Shown: positions 6,377 to 15,635, counted from the stretch's first letter. The stretch: 33,365 nt of DNA from an uncultured Lachnospiraceae bacterium (GCA_934294885.1 CAKRAK010000026.1:1-33365), one strand, 5' to 3'. Program-made: numbers and translations. The notes: generated from the sequence alone by a model not told the origin.

Positions 6377-7756
6377 ATGTCAGAACAAAATGATAATCAG
6401 AATGATGAATACGAAAAATATTGTTACCTGTGTAGGAGACCGGAATCTCAGGTGGGTAAGCTGATCTATATGCCAAATGACATTAATATATGTCAGGATT
6501 GTATGCAGAAAACCTTTGATAGTTTCTCAGGTGGTGGTATGCAATTCATGGATTTATCCAATATGCCGAATATGAACATGAACCAGTTCATGCCTTTTGA
6601 TGATATTCCGAAATCTCAGAAGGTCAAGAAGAAAAAACCAAAGGAAGCTGAGGAAGAAGACAAAAAAGAAGAACCGGAATTAACATTGGATTCTATTCCG
6701 GCTCCCCATGAGATGAAGGCAAAGTTAGATGAATATGTCATTGGACAGGAGTATGCCAAAAAGGTAATTTCCGTAGCTGTATATAATCACTATAAACGTG
6801 TCCTGACCAATACTATGGATGATATTGAGATTGAAAAATCCAATATGTTAATGGTAGGGCCTACCGGTTCCGGTAAAACTTATCTTGTAAAGACCATTGC
6901 CCGGATTTTGAATGTTCCATTGGCAATTACAGATGCAACAACCTTAACGGAAGCCGGATATATCGGTGATGATGTGGAAAGTGTTCTGTCTAAATTGTTG
7001 GCTGCAGCTGATAATGATGTAGAAAAAGCGGAAAGGGGAATTGTCTTTATTGACGAGATTGATAAGATTGCAAAGAAGAAAAACAATAATTCGAGAGATG
7101 TCAGTGGAGAGGCAGTTCAGCAGGGATTGTTAAAGATATTGGAAGGCGCCGATGTAGAGGTTCCGGTTGGAGCCGGAAGTAAGAATGCAATGGTTCCTTT
7201 AACAACCATTAACACCAGAAATATTTTATTTATTTGTGGAGGTGCATTCCCTGATATTGAAGATATTATCAAAGCAAGATTGAACAAGCAGTCCTCTATC
7301 GGATTTCAAGCTGATTTAAAGGACAAGTATGATAATGACAAGAATCTTCTACAAAAGGTTACTGTTGAAGATTTGAGGGATTTTGGTATGATTCCGGAAT
7401 TTTTAGGTCGTTTGCCTGTGCTTTATGCATTAGAAAGTCTGGATGAAGATATGCTGGTTAAGATATTAAAGGAACCTAAAAATGCAATCCTGAAACAATA
7501 TCAGAAATTACTGGCATTGGACGGGGTGGATCTTCGTTTTGATGACAGCGCATATCATGAGATTGCAAAAAAGGCGATGGAAAAGAAAACTGGTGCGAGA
7601 GCGTTGCGTGCCATTATTGAGGAATTTATGTTGGATATTATGTATCAGATTCCTCGTGACGACAACATTGGAAGGGTTACAATTACCGGAGATTATATCA
7701 ATGGTACCGGTGGACCTTTACTGGAAATGCGAGGCGTTTTAGCATTAGAAGATTAA
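6377..7756 (+). CDS. clpX: ClpX-type AAA+ unfoldase, divergent paralogue
   Basis: ClpX is the hexameric ATPase that unfolds proteins and feeds them to the ClpP peptidase. Present are the N-terminal zinc-binding domain (C16, C19, C39, C42), Walker A GPTGSGKT (161-168), pore loop GYIGDD (194-199), Walker B GIVFIDEID (221-229), the ClpP-docking tripeptide IGF (308-310), arginine finger GRLP (345) and sensor-2 GARAL (406-410). At 459 residues it is about 40 longer than usual: a Met-rich and then Lys/Glu-rich linker (54-100) separates the zinc domain from the ATPase. The RKH loop usually written GGRKHP is replaced by GAGSKNAMVP (265-274). There is no clpP or tig beside it, so the housekeeping clpX may be elsewhere. 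GGAGG precedes the ATG; apeA follows 18 bases later. Confidence 0.9.
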   Translation: MSEQNDNQNDEYEKYCYLCRRPESQVGKLIYMPNDINICQDCMQKTFDSFSGGGMQFMDLSNMPNMNMNQFMPFDDIPKSQKVKKKKPKEAEEEDKKEEPELTLDSIPAPHEMKAKLDEYVIGQEYAKKVISVAVYNHYKRVLTNTMDDIEIEKSNMLMVGPTGSGKTYLVKTIARILNVPLAITDATTLTEAGYIGDDVESVLSKLLAAADNDVEKAERGIVFIDEIDKIAKKKNNNSRDVSGEAVQQGLLKILEGADVEVPVGAGSKNAMVPLTTINTRNILFICGGAFPDIEDIIKARLNKQSSIGFQADLKDKYDNDKNLLQKVTVEDLRDFGMIPEFLGRLPVLYALESLDEDMLVKILKEPKNAILKQYQKLLALDGVDLRFDDSAYHEIAKKAMEKKTGARALRAIIEEFMLDIMYQIPRDDNIGRVTITGDYINGTGGPLLEMRGVLALED

Positions 7757-7774
7757 TAGAAAGAAGGAATGATT

Positions 7775-9154
7775 ATGGAACGTAAAAATGCATGGAAGGA
7801 ATATGACAAAAAGGAAATCAAGGATTTGGAAAAGCTATGTAAGGAGTATAAGAGCTTTTTGAATCATGGAAAAACAGAACGAGAGTGTGTTAAACAGGTT
7901 GTTACCATGGCAAAGGAATGTGGCTATCAGGATTTGCAGGAATTAATAAAACAGGGAAGTAAGTTAAAGACAGGAGACAAGGTGTATGCTGTCAATATGA
8001 ATAAAGCAATTGCACTATTCCAGATTGGTAAAAACTCACTTGTCGAGGGTCTTAATATATTAGGTGCCCATATTGATTCTCCGAGAATGGATGTAAAGCA
8101 GAATCCTTTGTATGAAGATACAGATCTGGCATATTTGGATACTCATTATTATGGTGGAATTAAAAAGTATCAGTGGGTTACACTTCCTTTAGCAATTCAT
8201 GGTGTTGTTGCAAAGAAAGACGGAACATTAGTGGATATCGTAATAGGAGAGGATGATAAGGACCCTGTTTTCTGTGTTACAGATTTGTTGATTCATCTTG
8301 CCGGTGAGCAGATGGATAAAAAAGCGGCAAAGGTTGTAGAGGGTGAGCAATTGGATATTCTGATTGGAAGTAAGCCATTACCAAAGGAAGAAAAAGAACC
8401 GGTTAAGAAGATGGTATTATCGATTCTTAAGAAAAAATACGATATAGAGGAAGAAGATTTTCTCTCTGCTGAGTTAGAGATTGTTCCGGCAGGAAAAGCA
8501 AAGGATGCCGGTCTGGATGAGTCTATGGTGATTGGTTACGGACAGGATGACAGAGTATGTGCTTATACATCGGCAAAGGCTATGTTTGATATGGGAAGTG
8601 TAGAGAGAACTGCTTGTTGTCTTTTGGTAGATAAGGAAGAGATTGGTTCGGTAGGTGCAACAGGAATGCAGTCTAAGTTCTTTGAAAATACTGTGGCTGA
8701 GCTGATGGATTTATGCGGAGGCTATTCTGAATTGAATCTGAAACGATGTCTGGCTAATTCTTATATGCTTTCTTCGGATGTTTCTGCAGCATATGATCCA
8801 ATCTATGGTAGTGCTTTTGAGAAGAAAAACTGTGCTTACTTTGGCCGGGGAGTTGTATTTAATAAATTTACCGGTTCCCGTGGTAAATCCGGCTCTAATG
8901 ATGCAAATGCTGAATATATTGGTAAATTACGTAAGATTATGGATGATAACCATGTTGCATTCCAGACTGCTGAACTTGGAAAGGTAGACATCGGCGGTGG
9001 CGGAACCATTGCATATATTTTATCTTTATATGGAATGAATGTCATTGACAGCGGCGTGGCAGTTTTGAATATGCATGCTCCTTGGGAGATTACAAGCAAG
9101 GCTGATATTTATGAGGCATACAAATCATATAAAGCATTTTTAAAGGATGCATAA
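7775..9154 (+). CDS. apeA: M18-family zinc aminopeptidase (ApeA type)
   Basis: A cytosolic metallo-aminopeptidase that removes N-terminal residues from peptides. Expected metal and catalytic residues of family M18 are visible in a 459-residue protein: H99 in LGAHIDSPR, an aspartate in GYGQDDRV (258-259), E288/E289 in DKEEIGS, D335 in SSDVSAAYDP and H434 in MHAPWE. Length fits the ApeA subgroup. I start at the second ATG (7775) because AAGAAGG (7761-7767) is one base from the first ATG but seven from this one. It follows clpX by 18 bases with no terminator between, so unfoldase and peptidase are probably cotranscribed, consistent with finishing peptides released by ClpXP. Substrate preference is not readable from sequence. 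Confidence 0.9.
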   Translation: MERKNAWKEYDKKEIKDLEKLCKEYKSFLNHGKTERECVKQVVTMAKECGYQDLQELIKQGSKLKTGDKVYAVNMNKAIALFQIGKNSLVEGLNILGAHIDSPRMDVKQNPLYEDTDLAYLDTHYYGGIKKYQWVTLPLAIHGVVAKKDGTLVDIVIGEDDKDPVFCVTDLLIHLAGEQMDKKAAKVVEGEQLDILIGSKPLPKEEKEPVKKMVLSILKKKYDIEEEDFLSAELEIVPAGKAKDAGLDESMVIGYGQDDRVCAYTSAKAMFDMGSVERTACCLLVDKEEIGSVGATGMQSKFFENTVAELMDLCGGYSELNLKRCLANSYMLSSDVSAAYDPIYGSAFEKKNCAYFGRGVVFNKFTGSRGKSGSNDANAEYIGKLRKIMDDNHVAFQTAELGKVDIGGGGTIAYILSLYGMNVIDSGVAVLNMHAPWEITSKADIYEAYKSYKAFLKDA

Positions 9155-9184
9155 TAAAAAGATACGAATGATATATTAAAAAAG

Positions 9185-9250
9185 GTCAATCATGTATGAT
9201 ATGTACCGGAAATCTCCGGAATATGTCAGTTGTCATGATTGACTTTTTTT
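9185..9250 (+). terminator. terminator of the clpX-apeA unit
   Basis: GTCAATCATG (9185-9194) pairs perfectly with CATGATTGAC (9234-9243), followed by seven T. A second stem CCGGA/TCCGG (9206-9219) sits inside the loop. Confidence 0.9.
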
Positions 9251-9410
9251 CTGCAGAAGGACAATCGGTGGGGATAACATGAACAACGCATGATGGAATA
9301 AAAATACTCCGATCATAGTAAAAAGACAATTGGCAGGGTAATAATTGAGAAATCCCTATCGAGCCAATAGAAAGATATTGAATAGAATGATAATAAAAAG
9401 AGTTTGCAAT

Positions 9411-11123
9411 ATGACTTGTGAGGAAATGATATATAGTAACGACTATGTAGACCTTATGGTAAATGAATTATCTCTTTCGGATGATTCCGGTGCCCGTTAT
9501 GAAAAGGGATGCCTGAATAGGATTTCCAATAAAATTTCAATTTTACATGCACCACAGACAAGGGATCCTCTTATGAACTTGGAGTCTGTTCCGTATTCTT
9601 ATATTCCGAAGCTGTATGGTTTGATGGATACTTCCAATCTGGATTCTCTTGGCGTATCTGCTGTTCAAAACGTAAATCAGTATAATTTGGATGGGAAAAA
9701 TGTGATTGTTGGGGTGATAGATACCGGAATTGATTATAATAACCCTATGTTTTGGAAATTGGAAAATGATAAGAAAACAAGCCGGATTGTGGCACTTTGG
9801 GATCAGACTGTTGAAGGCTTTGAAAAAAGTGATGAAAAAGAAGTGCTATACGGAACCGTATATCGGAAAAATAAGATTGAAGAGGCACTTAATTTCGAAA
9901 ACCCTTTAGAAATTGTCCCTTCAGTAGACGAAAATGGGCATGGCACATTTCTTGCAGGTGTGGCTGCTGGAAACCGGGATTTACAAAATGATTTTTCCGG
10001 TGTTGCTCCGGAATGTGATATTGCCGTCGTTAAGTTAAAGGAGGCAAAACCTTATTTAAGAGAATATTTTGGGATAGAGGAAAATGTTCCGGCTTATCAG
10101 GAAACGGATTTGCTTTATGCCGTTTCTTTTTTGATAAATCTTGCAAGGGAACGGAAAACTCCTATTTCCATTCTGATTGGTGTTGGCAGCAGTAATGGAG
10201 GGCATTTTGGCGTTACATTTTTAGAAAGATATTTGGAGGAGCTTTTGAAGAATGTGGGGATTATGGTCAGTGTGCCGGCAGGAAATGAAGGAAATGCACG
10301 TTTACATTACCAAGGTCGGTTTGATGAGGGGGAAGAGGTTCAACAGGTTGAATTAAATGTGGCAGAAGGGCAGCAGGGAATTACATTGGAATTCTGGGGA
10401 ATGAGACCTACGACATTCGCCCTTGGTTTGATTTCACCCCAAGGTGACAGGGTAGAGAGAATTCCACCGAGATTTGGTCAGGAGGAATTTGTTCGCCTGC
10501 TCCTTGCCGATACAACGGTGTATGTTGCATATCAGTTGATTGAAACATATACCGGTAATGAGCTGATTTTTGTAAGAATTGTGAATCCGGTACCGGGTTT
10601 ATGGAGATTTTTAGTCTATGCAAATGAAGGAAGAAAACGAGAATATGATATATGGCTGCCCTTGCGGCAGTTTCAGAAAGCGGATACCTATTTTGTTCAA
10701 CCGAATCCGGATAATACTGTGACCAACCCAGGAAACGGAAATCTGACAATGACAGTATCTGCGTATAATCATTTAAACGGAAGTGCATATGTGGAGGCGG
10801 GAAGAGGATATAACAGTTTTGGGCAGGTAGTTCCTGATCTGGCGGCACCGGGCATCTCCATTATGGGACCGGGACTTCGAAATAATTATGTAAACCGAAC
10901 AGGCACCTCTGTAGCTGCGGCTTTGAGTGCCGGCATTATGGCGCTTTTTTTTCAATGGGCCCTTGCACATCCGGAGATTGGATATTTGTATGCGGAGCAG
11001 ATCAAAAGTCTGTTTTTAAAAAATGCAATTCGAATACCGGAAAACACATATCCGAATCCAATTGTAGGATATGGTTATATGAATATAGAAACGGTTTTTG
11101 ATGCGTTCCGGGTTGTGTCTTAA
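9411..11123 (+). CDS. S8 subtilisin-like protease, CspB-like
   Basis: A serine protease with the full catalytic triad. Numbering from ATG 9411: Asp104 in GVIDTGIDY, His177 in NGHGTFLAG, Ser500 in GTSVAAA, plus the oxyanion Asn in PAGNEGN. Between the His/Asn region and the Ser is an insert of about 150 residues, as in the clostridial Csp proteases that act in spore germination. There is no signal peptide, so it is cytosolic or spore-located. The start is uncertain: a TTG at 9345 has a fair ribosome site (GGCAGGG), ATG 9387 has none; I favour 9411 because family members begin MTCEE-like. It is monocistronic, lying between two M18 aminopeptidases and htpG. A general intracellular role is equally possible, as non-sporulating relatives also carry such genes. 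Confidence 0.87.
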   Translation: MTCEEMIYSNDYVDLMVNELSLSDDSGARYEKGCLNRISNKISILHAPQTRDPLMNLESVPYSYIPKLYGLMDTSNLDSLGVSAVQNVNQYNLDGKNVIVGVIDTGIDYNNPMFWKLENDKKTSRIVALWDQTVEGFEKSDEKEVLYGTVYRKNKIEEALNFENPLEIVPSVDENGHGTFLAGVAAGNRDLQNDFSGVAPECDIAVVKLKEAKPYLREYFGIEENVPAYQETDLLYAVSFLINLARERKTPISILIGVGSSNGGHFGVTFLERYLEELLKNVGIMVSVPAGNEGNARLHYQGRFDEGEEVQQVELNVAEGQQGITLEFWGMRPTTFALGLISPQGDRVERIPPRFGQEEFVRLLLADTTVYVAYQLIETYTGNELIFVRIVNPVPGLWRFLVYANEGRKREYDIWLPLRQFQKADTYFVQPNPDNTVTNPGNGNLTMTVSAYNHLNGSAYVEAGRGYNSFGQVVPDLAAPGISIMGPGLRNNYVNRTGTSVAAALSAGIMALFFQWALAHPEIGYLYAEQIKSLFLKNAIRIPENTYPNPIVGYGYMNIETVFDAFRVVS

Positions 11124-11143
11124 ATGGAATATAGGATGGCATG

Positions 11144-11183
11144 TAAAAACCCTCCTAACCGGATTTTGTCCGGTAGGGAGGGT
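11144..11183 (-). terminator. terminator of htpG
   Basis: ACCCTCC (11149-11155) and ACCGGA (11158-11163) pair with TCCGGT (11169-11174) and GGAGGGT (11177-11183) around loop TTTTG. On the minus strand the stem is followed by five U, so it mainly serves htpG; on the plus strand the T-run is missing but it may also stop the protease transcript. Confidence 0.8.
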
Positions 11184-11231
11184 ACATTATAAATCTTTTT
11201 CCGTTAAGAAGCAGACTCTTTTACTAAGGAT

Positions 11232-13181
11232 TTATTTTGCTAACATATTCAAAATCTCGTTACTTCTTGTAATGAACTTGGTCATTGCTTCCGCTTCTAA
11301 TGGTTTGTGAGCAATTAATGCAAGGTCATATAACTGTTCACAGAACATGTTTGTATTTTCTCCATCCGGATGGTCTAATACATATTGTACAAGCTGATTA
11401 TTTGCATTTAATACAAGTGTAAGCTGTTCTCCGCCAAACATGTTAGGATCCATACCCGGCATTGCATAAGCACGCATCATATCCTGCATTCTTCTAGACT
11501 CCTCCGGCATGGTTATCATAGATGAAATGGCGGCATTTTTAAGTTTTTCTACCTTTACGGTAAGCTTATCATTATTCAGTGCTTTTTTGAAAATATCACT
11601 TAATTGATCCGTTGTTTCCTTCAGTTCCTCTTCCGGGATATCCTCCTTAAAGGTGTTGGTAATGTCTGAATCAATTCGTGTGAATTTGACACCTTCATTT
11701 TTCTGTTCCGTATGGGTAATGTATGGATTGTCAATATTATGGTTTAATACAACTGCGTTAATTCCCTGCTCTCGGAACATGTTAATATACTGGGATTGAA
11801 GCTGTTCATTGTCTGTATAGAATACGGTATTTTCATACTTATCCTTTCCGGCTTCCAGATATTCGGATAATGTAAGATATTTGCCATCAATATCCTTGTA
11901 AAGGATATAATCCTTCATTTTATCATCAAATTTGTCGTCCTTTAATCCTCCAAATTTGATAAATGGACTAAGATCATCCCAATATTTTTCATATTCTTCA
12001 CGGTCTGTTTTGAACATACCCGTTAATTTGTCGGCAACCTTTTTGGTAATGTAATCGGATATTTTCTTTACAAATCCATCATTTTGCAGGGCACTTCGGG
12101 ATACATTCAAGGGAAGATCAGGACAATCGATAACACCCTTTAACAGCATCAGGAATTCAGGAATGACCTCCTTAATATTATCAGCGATAAATACCTGATT
12201 GTTATATAATTTGATGGTTCCTTCCAGCGTATCATATTCTGAATTAAATTTAGGAAAATACAAAATACCTTTCAAATTAAATGGATAATCCATGTTTAGA
12301 TGAATCCAGAATAAAGGTTCTTTGAAGTCTAAGAAGACCTTACGGTAAAATTCCTTGTATTCATCATCGGTACAGTCATTTGGATGTTTAGTCCAAAGTG
12401 GAGTAGTATCATTAATAGGTGTTTCCTTTGGCTCTTTCTTTGTATCTTCCGAAGAGTCTTTAGCAGCTTCGCCGTTTTCGTCCTTTGTATCGGTTGTTTC
12501 GGTGCTGTCACTTTCTACCTCATCCTTTACTTCTTCCTTTGCAGCATCTGCATTTGTAAAGTAAATCTCTTCAGGCATAAAGGAACAATATTTCTCCAAT
12601 ACTTCTTTAACACGGTATTCATTTGCAAACTCATAGCTGTCTTCATTTAGGTATAATGTAATCTCTGTACCGTGAATGTCCCGGTTACCGGTTGACATGG
12701 TGTAGTCTGTTCCGCCATCACATTCCCAAAATACTGGTTCTGCATCTTCTTTATAAGAAAGGGTATTGATTGTTACTTTATCAGCAACCATAAAGGTGGA
12801 ATAAAAGCCCAAACCAAAATGACCGATAATCTGGTCGTCGGATGCTTTGTCCTTGTATTTCTCTAAAAAGTCCGTTGCACCTGAAAATGCAATCTGATTA
12901 ATGTATTCATTTACTTCCTCTGCAGTCATACCAATACCGTTATCGATGAATGTAAGGGTTTTGTCATTTGGACTGGCAATTACATCAATACGATATTTTA
13001 AATCAGGGACTTCTTCGTATTCACCGATTAATGTAAGTTTACGAAGTTTTGTAACTGCATCACATGCATTGGAAACAACTTCTCTGATGAAAATATCATG
13101 GTCTGAATATAACCATTTTTTAATGATTGGAAATATGTTTTCACTGTTAATGGATAAGCTTCCTTTTTTCTTTCTTGCCAT
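11232..13181 (-). CDS. htpG: chaperone HtpG (bacterial Hsp90)
   Basis: HtpG is the ATP-dependent dimeric chaperone of the Hsp90 family. The 649-residue protein shows the GHKL ATPase domain (about 1-210): E34 and N38 in REVVSNACDA, D80 in IDNGIGM, and GHFGLGFYS at 120-128. Residues 213-258 are an acidic, low-complexity insert rich in Glu, Asp, Ser and Lys, comparable to the charged linker of eukaryotic Hsp90 and longer than in many bacterial HtpG. Middle and dimerisation domains follow (LNVSRSALQND is seen). AAAGGAGATG precedes the ATG. It is a single-gene unit with its own promoter and a CIRCE operator, so control by the HrcA repressor is likely. Confidence 0.96.
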   Translation of the reverse strand: MARKKKGSLSINSENIFPIIKKWLYSDHDIFIREVVSNACDAVTKLRKLTLIGEYEEVPDLKYRIDVIASPNDKTLTFIDNGIGMTAEEVNEYINQIAFSGATDFLEKYKDKASDDQIIGHFGLGFYSTFMVADKVTINTLSYKEDAEPVFWECDGGTDYTMSTGNRDIHGTEITLYLNEDSYEFANEYRVKEVLEKYCSFMPEEIYFTNADAAKEEVKDEVESDSTETTDTKDENGEAAKDSSEDTKKEPKETPINDTTPLWTKHPNDCTDDEYKEFYRKVFLDFKEPLFWIHLNMDYPFNLKGILYFPKFNSEYDTLEGTIKLYNNQVFIADNIKEVIPEFLMLLKGVIDCPDLPLNVSRSALQNDGFVKKISDYITKKVADKLTGMFKTDREEYEKYWDDLSPFIKFGGLKDDKFDDKMKDYILYKDIDGKYLTLSEYLEAGKDKYENTVFYTDNEQLQSQYINMFREQGINAVVLNHNIDNPYITHTEQKNEGVKFTRIDSDITNTFKEDIPEEELKETTDQLSDIFKKALNNDKLTVKVEKLKNAAISSMITMPEESRRMQDMMRAYAMPGMDPNMFGGEQLTLVLNANNQLVQYVLDHPDGENTNMFCEQLYDLALIAHKPLEAEAMTKFITRSNEILNMLAK

Positions 13182-13274
13182 AAATTACATCTCCTTTTTA
13201 TAATATCATGGGGTAAATAATTGATTAGATTAAAGTGATATCTCGGAAAGTGCCTCCGAAATCCTATAAAGGAC

Positions 13275-13303
13275 ATGATAGTACAATAGGTTTCAAAAGT
13301 CAA
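13275..13303 (-). promoter_or_regulatory. promoter of htpG
   Basis: On the minus strand TTGACT (13303-13298) and TATCAT (13280-13275) are spaced by 17 bases, leaving a leader of roughly 85 bases before the start codon. Confidence 0.7.
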
Positions 13304-13310
13304 GAAAAAA

Positions 13311-13337
13311 TTAGCACTCAAATTTAATGAGTGCTAA
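13311..13337. promoter_or_regulatory. CIRCE operator (HrcA binding site)
   Basis: TTAGCACTC (13311-13319), nine bases, then GAGTGCTAA (13329-13337): an exact match to the CIRCE consensus TTAGCACTC-N9-GAGTGCTAA bound by the heat-shock repressor HrcA. It ends seven bases upstream of the htpG -35 box. The only gene it can plausibly serve is htpG, because the neighbour on the other side is transcribed toward it. Confidence 0.95.
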
Positions 13338-13447
13338 CAAACCAGAAGAGTAAATAAAAAAATCACAAAATAAAATTGGAAAAATCACAAAAATAAAAAT
13401 GCTTCAAAAACCCCTTAAATTCGACCTTTTTTCGCTATCAGACTAAA

Positions 13448-13945
13448 TCATGAAAGAAAAGTTATATGGTTGTGTTTTAAAAATGTGATGAAATAGGTTG
13501 AAAAAACATCCTCTAAGCTTTTGTCTAAAGTGAAAATTTTATAGGAAATTCCGAGAATCACATTTAATTTCTGCTCCTGAAACAGAATGTTGACAAAAAA
13601 TCCGTCTATCTCGTTGGCAGAATAGGTTGTGCTCTGTTGTAGAATTTCTTCGGATTGGGAAGGGGATAGACGAAGAACAAGCTTCATCTGTGAGGGTGTT
13701 TTTTTACCCTTAATAATCTGGAAAACTTTTTCCTTTGCCAATACCCACGGAAGATAACCTGTATGGGTAAGCTGATATCGGTCAGCTTCTTCTTCTGAAA
13801 AAAAATCCGGATTTACGTGTCCGTCTAATTGGTAGCCAAGCTGTGTCTGAATTTCGCCGGATACAAAATCATAAGAATCTAATTCCGTTGTCTGAAATAA
13901 AACCTGCATAAAGGGTTTGACATCAAGTATTTGAATTGACTGCAT
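13448..13945 (-). CDS. conserved hypothetical protein (DUF5721-like)
   Basis: A soluble 165-residue protein without signal peptide or membrane span. It contains a motif-like region HVNPDFFSEEE and a Tyr/Trp pair in GYLPWVLAKEKVFQIIKGKKTPSQMK (described in part), giving an alpha/beta look. From memory it resembles DUF5721, a family of unknown function in Lachnospiraceae; I have no functional evidence. TAGGAGA lies seven bases before the ATG. It is divergent from apeB, and about 110 AT-rich bases with two near-copies of AAAAATCACAAAA separate it from the htpG operator. No terminator hairpin is obvious after it, so some transcripts may read into htpG. Confidence 0.75.
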   Translation of the reverse strand: MQSIQILDVKPFMQVLFQTTELDSYDFVSGEIQTQLGYQLDGHVNPDFFSEEEADRYQLTHTGYLPWVLAKEKVFQIIKGKKTPSQMKLVLRLSPSQSEEILQQSTTYSANEIDGFFVNILFQEQKLNVILGISYKIFTLDKSLEDVFSTYFITFLKHNHITFLS

Positions 13946-14033
13946 AATATTCTCCTATGTATATAAAGATATAAAAATTATAGCAATATATGATTGGAAA
14001 AGCAATGCAGGAGCCCAAACAATAGAGTAGTTA

Positions 14034-14062
14034 TTGTCACAGTTGACAGATTGCATTATAAT
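14034..14062 (+). promoter_or_regulatory. promoter of apeB
   Basis: TTGTCA (14034-14039) and TATAAT (14057-14062) with a 17-base spacer, 27 bases before the start codon. A TTGACA inside the spacer is too close to the -10 to be used with it. Confidence 0.75.
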
Positions 14063-14088
14063 TAGGAAAAAACAGAGAGGGGTTTGAC

Positions 14089-15354
14089 ATGGAAGCGTTA
14101 TTGGATTTGTTAAAACAGGGTGTAACGGCAGCCCATACCATTTCACACATGAAGAATGTGTTGATAAATGCCGGTTATCAGGAGCTTAATATGGATGAAG
14201 ACTGGAATCTGGTTCCCGGTGGACGGTATTATCTGAATCTGTATCATACAAATGGGTTGGCTTTTTGTGTTGGAAATAAGGTGAATAAGGATTTTTCTTT
14301 TCGAATCGGGATGGCACATAGTGATTATCCCTGTTTTCAGATTAAGCCGGGTATTCAGTTAAAGGGGAACCATGTAACCAAATGGAATGTGGAAATATAT
14401 GGTGGAATGTATCAGAAGTCATGGTTAGACCGCCCATTAGGAGTTGCCGGACGAGTGATTGTAAGGGGAGAGAATCCTTTTGGTCCGCGTACCATGTTAT
14501 ACAGAAGTGAGAAGGCACTGGCAATTATACCAAGTCTTGCAATTCATATGGATCGGGAGCTGAATAAAAAAGGTGCTTTGGATGTTGCAAAGGAACTGGT
14601 TCCGATTGCCGCGTTAAGTGAGAATATGGATTTGCTGGATGAAGTTGCCACAACTCTTTCCGTAGAGAAAAAGGATATAATTGAATATGAGCTTTTTCTT
14701 TATAATATGGATAAGCCAACAGTGATTGGATTGGATCAGTCAATGCTGGCTTCTCCGCGGCTGGATAATCTATCTTCCGTTGCAGCCTTAATGGAAGCTT
14801 TTACGGAGAATATGGTAAATAATGATAATACGGTTTCTGTCATGACAGTATTTGATAATGAAGAGGTTGGTAGTTTATCAAAGCAAGGGGCAGACAGTGA
14901 GCTTCTTTCCATGGTGTTATCCAGAATTGGAACGGTGCTGTTTGATGAATTTGATTTGAAAAAAGTGATAAAGAAGAGCTTTTTGCTGTCTATGGACGTT
15001 GCTCATGCATATCATCCGAATTATGATGAGAAATCAGATGCTGAAAATAAATCTTATTTGGGGGATGGTTTTTCTATCAAACGAAGTGTAGGTCAAAAAT
15101 ATGGAACGACAGCAGAAACATCCGCAGTGATTCGACAACTGTGTGAAAAATACAACATTCCGTATACAATTGCTATCAATAAAACAGGAATTCCGGGTGG
15201 AAGCACATTAGGCCCTATTGCTTCCTCTCATTTACCCTTCCCATGTGGGGATATTGGTATGCCGATTCTTGCCATGCATTCTGCAACGGAGCTTGGAGCT
15301 TTATCGGATTATGAAGCACTAAAAGAATTTACAAAGGTATTTTTTGCTGAATAA
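14089..15354 (+). CDS. apeB: M18-family zinc aminopeptidase (ApeB type)
   Basis: A second M18 aminopeptidase, 421 residues. The probable zinc ligands and catalytic residues are H77 in MAHSDYPCF, D226 in SPRLDN, E258/E259 in DNEEVGS, D303 in MDVAHAYHP and H397 in MHSATE. It is shorter than the ApeA copy at 7775-9154 and only distantly alike, fitting the ApeB subgroup; members prefer acidic or bulky N-terminal residues depending on species. GAGAGGGG precedes the ATG. It has its own promoter and is divergent from the unknown 165-residue gene. Having both subgroups close together suggests a peptide-recycling role beside ClpX and the subtilase. Confidence 0.9.
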   Translation: MEALLDLLKQGVTAAHTISHMKNVLINAGYQELNMDEDWNLVPGGRYYLNLYHTNGLAFCVGNKVNKDFSFRIGMAHSDYPCFQIKPGIQLKGNHVTKWNVEIYGGMYQKSWLDRPLGVAGRVIVRGENPFGPRTMLYRSEKALAIIPSLAIHMDRELNKKGALDVAKELVPIAALSENMDLLDEVATTLSVEKKDIIEYELFLYNMDKPTVIGLDQSMLASPRLDNLSSVAALMEAFTENMVNNDNTVSVMTVFDNEEVGSLSKQGADSELLSMVLSRIGTVLFDEFDLKKVIKKSFLLSMDVAHAYHPNYDEKSDAENKSYLGDGFSIKRSVGQKYGTTAETSAVIRQLCEKYNIPYTIAINKTGIPGGSTLGPIASSHLPFPCGDIGMPILAMHSATELGALSDYEALKEFTKVFFAE

Positions 15355-15443
15355 CAAGAATAATATTTTTTATACTATTTTTTGAATAATAGGAATGGAC
15401 ATCTGCCATACTAAGTCTATCGTAAAAATGAAAGGTATAAAAA

Positions 15444-15635
15444 ATGAAAGCATATGTTATAAAAGAAAGCTGCATATCCTGTGGGTTATGCGTAGCAACC
15501 TGTCCGGAAGTGTTTGCTTTTGATGAGGAAGGAATCGCAGAAGCAAACGGAAAGATAACAGATGATATCTATGCATCTGTGGAATCTGCCAGAAATGCAT
15601 GCCCGGTGGAAGCAATCGATTTGAAAGAAGCGTAA
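15444..15635 (+). CDS. single-cluster [4Fe-4S] ferredoxin
   Basis: A 63-residue electron carrier. Cysteines C10, C13 and C16 (C-x2-C-x2-C) together with C53 in ACPVEA would bind one [4Fe-4S] cluster; C20 precedes the usual Pro. The second half has lost the other cluster's cysteines, as in Thermotoga-type small ferredoxins. The weak ribosome site AAAGG lies nine bases upstream of the ATG. It stands alone between apeB and a terminator, so its redox partner cannot be inferred from context. Confidence 0.93.
   Translation: MKAYVIKESCISCGLCVATCPEVFAFDEEGIAEANGKITDDIYASVESARNACPVEAIDLKEA

Noticed and set aside
13356..13400. Two near-copies of AAAAATCACAAAA in the htpG upstream region
   Set aside because: Short, very A-rich and without other structure; likely chance similarity in low-complexity DNA.
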